Positions 59,622 through 64,000 of a DNA stretch of 64,000 nt are shown here, in pieces (the first letter of the stretch is position 1; each line of letters starts with the position of its first letter). The position numbers and the translations under genes are program-made. The stretch is from UBA1858 sp965227695 (GTDB lineage: Bacteria; Pseudomonadota; Gammaproteobacteria; UBA4575). The notes under the pieces are model-generated. The model saw only the letters and a list, made by a program, of their open reading frames with translations. It searched no databases and was not told the DNA's origin. The stretch lies in assembly GCA_965227695.1 (NCBI GenBank), contig OZ245760.1, positions 2,170,001 through 2,234,000 of the forward strand. Reading direction: 5' to 3'.

Positions 59622-60647
59622 CTATAAATAATCATCACTGCTGCCACCCAGCATTATCTTTCCTTCTTCTCCAAGCCTGAGTGCAACTTCGAGAATTTCT
59701 TTTTGCGCGTCTTCAACTTCAGAAAGTTTAGCCGGTCCTGCTGACTCAAGGTCGTCTCTTAGCATTTCAGCAGCACGCTTTGACATGTTTTTAAATATCT
59801 TTTCACGTACGTCATTACTAGCGCCTTTTAATGCCAATACAAGCTTATCCTGTGGTGACTCACGCAAAATAGTTTGCATACCTCGATCATCAATATCCAG
59901 CAAATTATCAAAGACAAACATCAAACCCTTGATTTTATCGCCAAGTTCTTTATCGCGACTATTAATTGCTTCCATAACACTTGATTCAATATCGACTTTG
60001 ACATTATTTAGTATATTTGCAGCAATTGACGGACCACCAACACTCGGCACTTTGTCAGGCTTGTCTTTTTTAAAATAATCTTCTATCAATTCATCAAGCT
60101 CTTTTAATGCATCAGAATTCACATCTTCCATCAGTGCTATGCGTTCAATAACACTCGACCGAACAGCCGGATCCAGATCTTCTAAAACCTTTCCTGCAAG
60201 TTCACCTTCAAGCTGAGTGAGCAATGTGGCGATAATTTGAGGGTGTTCATCTTTAATAAAGTCCGATATAGTATCTGCATTCATCCACTTCAATACTTCG
60301 ATGCCTTTTGCATCCGGGCCAAGCATGATACGTGACAGAATATTTTTTGCCTTATTATTGCCAAGCGCGTTTTTGAGTACACTTTTCAAATAATCATAAG
60401 CACCAATATCAAGTGGTGTTGCAGTATTGGTTTCACCCACGAACTCCATCATTACTTCGTATATTTCTTTCTGTGTTATATCATTGATACTTGTCATGGC
60501 CTGGCCGAGTTGCTGTAGTTCTTCTGGACTCATATGCTTCAACACTTGAGATGCATCCTCTTCCCCCAAAACCATCAAAAGTATGGCAGCTTTTTCTATG
60601 CCATTTAATTCACGACTATTTTCAATAGCCAGAAGATTGTCAGCCAT
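59622..60647 (-). CDS. fliG: Flagellar motor switch protein FliG
   Basis: C-ring protein that contacts the stator and produces torque. The N-terminal, middle and C-terminal domains are all present, with the EHPQIIATLLTQLE segment (the EHPQ motif) and a charged C-terminal helix (LRDDLESAGPAKLSEVEDAQ). ATG 60647 is used, overlapping the fliF end by eight bases. The product is 341 residues. Confidence 0.96.
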   Translation of the reverse strand: MADNLLAIENSRELNGIEKAAILLMVLGEEDASQVLKHMSPEELQQLGQAMTSINDITQKEIYEVMMEFVGETNTATPLDIGAYDYLKSVLKNALGNNKAKNILSRIMLGPDAKGIEVLKWMNADTISDFIKDEHPQIIATLLTQLEGELAGKVLEDLDPAVRSSVIERIALMEDVNSDALKELDELIEDYFKKDKPDKVPSVGGPSIAANILNNVKVDIESSVMEAINSRDKELGDKIKGLMFVFDNLLDIDDRGMQTILRESPQDKLVLALKGASNDVREKIFKNMSKRAAEMLRDDLESAGPAKLSEVEDAQKEILEVALRLGEEGKIMLGGSSDDYL

Positions 60648-62286
60648 TTCCTGAAACCCAGTTTTTAACAACTTTGGCCACTTGTTTCGAGTCCTGGTTT
60701 ACAAGTTGCTTGGCCATAGCCAGCTGCTCGACATAATTTGGATGATCATTTTTGCTCAACAACTGATTATTTGGATTCATCTGCATACCATCCATTTTCT
60801 GTTGCTCAGCAGGTGATGGAAGTTGTTTGTCAGTTGTGCCACCTCCTGACTCGATTAATCGGTTTTGCAGTGTTTTCATCGCAGGCTTAATTACGGTAAA
60901 TATTAAAATTAATACTGCAATCCCGGCAATTATCTGCTTGACCAGTGAAACAAACCAAGGTTCCTGCCAGACCGGCATGGCTGGCAACTCTTCTATGGGC
61001 TGCTTTTGAAATGTTTTATTATAGACTGATACACTATCACCGCGCTCTTCATTAAAGCCAATAGCCTCTCTGACAATACCTCTGATAAGCGTTAAATCCT
61101 CTTCCGTTAATTGTGTACGTTCTTCAGTGCCATCTTCACCTATCGCCACCCAGTCATCTGCTACAACTGCCACTGTAATGCGTTGCAATGCACCAACTGG
61201 CTGTTTTATATGCCTTATTGTTTTATCAAGTTCATAGTTTCTGACCGCATTGCGGTTTGTGTTAGTAGGTGCCGTTGCCTGTTCTTCATTATTTTCTGTA
61301 TTTACCTCGACTGTTCCACCCGCGGGCGGCTGATTGGTTAAAGCTCCTGGTATACCCATCGCATTAAGAGCACCAGTTTGCTGTTGATCAACAATTTGTT
61401 CACTTCTTATTTTACCTTCATCAGAATCAAACAACTCCTGTGTACTTTCAACCCTGGTAAAATCCATCTCGGCATTCACCTGGACTTTAATCCGACCAAA
61501 TCCAAATATTGGGGCAAGCATCGATTCAATACGCTCAATATATATCGACTCGACCTGCTTTTTGTAATCCAGCTGCTTCTGAGAGTGTTCCAGGCTCTTA
61601 TCTGTACCACTGGAGTTAAGCAGGTTACCCCACTGATCTACAACTGTGACATCACTTACTTCCAGATAGGCGACACTTGAAGCCACCAAATATGCAATCG
61701 AATTAACCTGCTCACTTTGAAGTTGCCGTCCACCTGCAACTCTGACCATTACTGATGCACTACTGCGATCTTTTTTACGCATAAATGCCGTTCTTTTTGG
61801 TATAGCCAGATGTACCCGCGCATTGTCTATGTTCCTCATTGAAGCAATAGAACGGCTCAACTCTGTTTCAAGCGCATGCTGATAACGGGCTGTTTCAAGA
61901 AATTGGCTGGTGCCAAGAGTGGTGTCTTTCTTTAAAAGTTCATACCCCACAGGGTTTGAATTGGGTAGCCCTTCAGCGGAAATCAGCATCATCGCCTGTT
62001 GTTTTTGATCGTTGGCAACAAGCAATTTTCCCGATTTGTTGTCTACTTTATAATCAACATTGTTTGCCGTCAGTACCGAAGCAATAGAAGCTACATCACT
62101 ATCTGAGATATTTTCTGCAATAGGTGAATATTCCGGTCTTGAAGCCCACATTATTACAGCGATACTAAGCGCAAGTACTGCTGCCAGTCCGAACAACATA
62201 CTTACTGAAGATATCACCGTTCTTGTTATGCGCATAGCCTTGTCCTGTACTAGGCCCGGTTGTTGACTACTTAATTCGCCATCCAT
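60640..62286 (-). CDS. fliF: Flagellar MS-ring protein FliF
   Basis: Builds the membrane ring on which the motor forms. Two membrane segments (about residues 22-46 and 445-465) frame the ring-building motifs; YQHALETELSRSIASM and ARVHLAIPKRTAFMRKKDRSSASVMV, in pieces, are the secretin-like domain signatures. At 548 residues it is normal. It follows fliE by 40 bases. Confidence 0.96.
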   Translation of the reverse strand: MDGELSSQQPGLVQDKAMRITRTVISSVSMLFGLAAVLALSIAVIMWASRPEYSPIAENISDSDVASIASVLTANNVDYKVDNKSGKLLVANDQKQQAMMLISAEGLPNSNPVGYELLKKDTTLGTSQFLETARYQHALETELSRSIASMRNIDNARVHLAIPKRTAFMRKKDRSSASVMVRVAGGRQLQSEQVNSIAYLVASSVAYLEVSDVTVVDQWGNLLNSSGTDKSLEHSQKQLDYKKQVESIYIERIESMLAPIFGFGRIKVQVNAEMDFTRVESTQELFDSDEGKIRSEQIVDQQQTGALNAMGIPGALTNQPPAGGTVEVNTENNEEQATAPTNTNRNAVRNYELDKTIRHIKQPVGALQRITVAVVADDWVAIGEDGTEERTQLTEEDLTLIRGIVREAIGFNEERGDSVSVYNKTFQKQPIEELPAMPVWQEPWFVSLVKQIIAGIAVLILIFTVIKPAMKTLQNRLIESGGGTTDKQLPSPAEQQKMDGMQMNPNNQLLSKNDHPNYVEQLAMAKQLVNQDSKQVAKVVKNWVSGNG

Positions 62287-62326
62287 GACTATCCTCTCTG
62301 CATGATTTAATTATTCATTTATATTA

Positions 62327-62650
62327 TTAAAGTGGCATATTCATTACTTGTTTATAAGCCTCAACAAGCTGGTTCCTCACCTGTTTTAATGCTTCAAATG
62401 ACACGCGTGCTTTTTGCATCTCAATCATTACAGTCGATAGAGGTACGTTTGGATCGTTCATTTCGAATGCAGTGCTTAATTCACCAGCTTTCATTTGCTT
62501 GTCATTAACATTATTAATAGACTCTTTAATCAATTCTGAAAACTGGGTTGTTTGGGTACCAGTAGTATCTGCCGGTGAATTACCATCCTGTACCTTTCTT
62601 GCAAGCACCTGAAGCTGGCTTAACAATTCATTTGCTTTGATATTTTCCAT
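62327..62650 (-). CDS. fliE: Flagellar hook-basal body protein FliE
   Basis: Small helical protein joining MS-ring and rod, 107 residues. The C-terminal half (VPLSTVMIEMQKARVSFEALKQVRNQLVEAYKQVMNMPL, in pieces) is typical. ATG 62650 is chosen because AGGAGG lies seven bases before it. It follows flrC by about ten bases, so it may be read from a promoter in or before flrC. Confidence 0.94.
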   Translation of the reverse strand: MENIKANELLSQLQVLARKVQDGNSPADTTGTQTTQFSELIKESINNVNDKQMKAGELSTAFEMNDPNVPLSTVMIEMQKARVSFEALKQVRNQLVEAYKQVMNMPL

Positions 62651-62661
62651 ATACATCCCTC

Positions 62662-64000
62662 CTAAGCTATTCCGAATGCGGGAGGAACATCCACCCCTTC
62701 GTCTTTTAATCGTGCCAGCTTATATCTCAATGTTCGTGGGCTGATACCCAGTTTTTCAGCAGCATGCTTGCGACTTCCTTTACCTTCTTCCAATGCCCGT
62801 ATAATTAAACTACGCTCGTTATCCTTTAGTGTATTATCGCAAGGATGATGATCTTCAGGGTCTAACTTTTGATTTTCTTCGTCAATAAAAATATGAGATG
62901 GCATAATTTCATTGCCATCAGATAAGACTATAGAGCGCTGAATAACATTATCCAGTTCGCGTATGTTTCCAGGCCAATGATAGGCGATCAGTTTTTCTTT
63001 CGCCGCTTGGCTGATAGCTACTTTACCAGCTGTCAATTTATGTTTATTCAGGAGTGTTTCAGCAACTGGCAATATATCATCCTTCCTTTCTCGTAAGGGT
63101 TTCAAGGTTATTGGAAATACACTCAGACGATAGTATAAATCTTCTCTAAATCTTCCTTGTTCAACTTCTTTTTTTATATTGCGATTTGTTGTTGCAATTA
63201 TCCTTACATCCAGGTTAATCACATTTTTACCCCCAAGTCTTTCTACTTGCCTCTCCTGTAGTACACGCAGCAATTTTGCCTGTAATGAAATATCCATTTC
63301 GGATATTTCATCAAGAAGTAATGTTCCATTTTGGGCTTGCTCAAATTTACCTGCATTGGCAGCATGTGCCCCCGTGTATGCACCTTTTTCATAGCCAAAC
63401 AACATGGCTTCGAGCATATTCTCAGGAATTGCAGCGCAGTTAATTGCAACAAATGGACCATTTGATCTGGCTGAGCAGTGATGTATGTAACTCGCCAAAA
63501 CCTCTTTACCTGTCCCACTTTCACCGTTTATCAATATGGAAACATCTGTATTTGCGACTTGTGCTGCAAGTTTCTTCACACGCACACTTTCATCATCTAC
63601 AGCAATGAAAGTTGAGTCTTCATGTGTAATTTGAATATTACTGTCTATTAAATTTATTAGCTGATCAGCTTCAAAAGGCTTGACAAGATAGTCGATTGCA
63701 CCCAATTTTAACGCTTCTACAGCTTTGTCGACACTGGCATAGGCCGTCATAAAAATAAATGGCATAAGATAATTGTTTTCACGGGTTGTCTTTAATAGAT
63801 CCAGTCCCGACTCCAGATACTGATTATCCTCTTCATTAAAATTAACATCACTGATAACAATGTCTGGATCGTTACTTTCAATTATCTTTAAAGCATTTGT
63901 GATATTACTTGCCTGGTAGACGCTATACCCTTCGAATGTCAGCGTGTCTGCTAAAGCGTTGAGTAGCTCATGATCGTCTTCAACGATAAGAATTTTTACA
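62662..64000 (-). CDS. flrC: Sigma-54 activator FlrC/FleR-type response regulator (N-terminus cut)
   Basis: NtrC-class response regulator that drives the middle flagellar promoters. The receiver domain opens at the right edge (VKILIVEDDHELLNALAD) with the phospho-acceptor Asp in DPDIVISDVNF and the conserved Lys in DYLVKPF. The AAA+ domain has GESGTGKE (Walker A) and GAYTGA in the sigma-54 contact loop, where GAFTGA is usual. The Fis-type HTH lies at the C-terminus (SRKHAAEKLGISPRTLRYKLAR). Only the first codon or few codons are missing. Its sensor kinase would lie further right. Confidence 0.94.
   Translation of the reverse strand, partial: VKILIVEDDHELLNALADTLTFEGYSVYQASNITNALKIIESNDPDIVISDVNFNEEDNQYLESGLDLLKTTRENNYLMPFIFMTAYASVDKAVEALKLGAIDYLVKPFEADQLINLIDSNIQITHEDSTFIAVDDESVRVKKLAAQVANTDVSILINGESGTGKEVLASYIHHCSARSNGPFVAINCAAIPENMLEAMLFGYEKGAYTGAHAANAGKFEQAQNGTLLLDEISEMDISLQAKLLRVLQERQVERLGGKNVINLDVRIIATTNRNIKKEVEQGRFREDLYYRLSVFPITLKPLRERKDDILPVAETLLNKHKLTAGKVAISQAAKEKLIAYHWPGNIRELDNVIQRSIVLSDGNEIMPSHIFIDEENQKLDPEDHHPCDNTLKDNERSLIIRALEEGKGSRKHAAEKLGISPRTLRYKLARLKDEGVDVPPAFGIA

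Overview
The window reads as a chromosomal segment of a gammaproteobacterium, probably marine and probably linked to sulfur oxidation. The evidence is the Pseudomonas/Vibrio-type flagellar gene order with an FlrC-like sigma-54 activator, a dissimilatory-type ATP sulfurylase, a type II citrate synthase, DsbB, Prc and Mug. The species cannot be named from the sequence. No rRNA, tRNA, CRISPR array or intact insertion sequence was seen.

Region 1 (1-4700) is an integron. The N-terminal 86 codons of an integron integrase run off the left edge on the minus strand. They are followed by an attI-like site and seven gene cassettes pointing away from the integrase, each closed by an attC site (75-135 bp). 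None of the seven products has a function I can recognise. Five of the seven appear exported or membrane-anchored, and one is built from 24-residue cysteine-containing tandem repeats. A VapC-like PIN toxin gene without a normal start codon and without an antitoxin lies just past the last attC.

Region 2 (4.8-32.6 kb) is ordinary chromosome. It holds a divergent membrane protein/MarR pair with a strikingly symmetric promoter, GNAT, LysE, 2OG-oxygenase, macrodomain, cold-shock and thioesterase genes, the Prc protease, and a TauE-TraB-MazG-YihY-MoeB-DUF1244 minus-strand run. It continues with mobAB, gltA, metX, dsbB, a VanZ-like gene, mug, an MBL hydrolase, cbiX, PilZ, a Tat-type exported MsrB, GlcG-like, sat, an ECF sigma/anti-sigma pair, a ferredoxin, a NERD-domain protein and a CarH/LitR-like MerR regulator.

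Region 3 (32.8-43.6 kb) is a complete urea-use locus on the plus strand. It has the high-affinity transporter urtABCDE, a tiny histidine-containing membrane protein, then ureDABC-EFG. Urea is imported, hydrolysed by the nickel urease, and the enzyme is matured by UreDEFG. A palindromic element precedes urtA and a terminator-like hairpin separates urtA from urtB.

Region 4 (43.6-64 kb) is a minus-strand flagellar cluster, read from right to left: flrC (partial), fliEFGHIJK, fliLMNOPQR, flhBAFG, fliA, a previously easy-to-miss 51-residue Lys-rich gene, a DUF2802 gene and a 77-residue gene. A near-consensus sigma-54 promoter precedes fliL.
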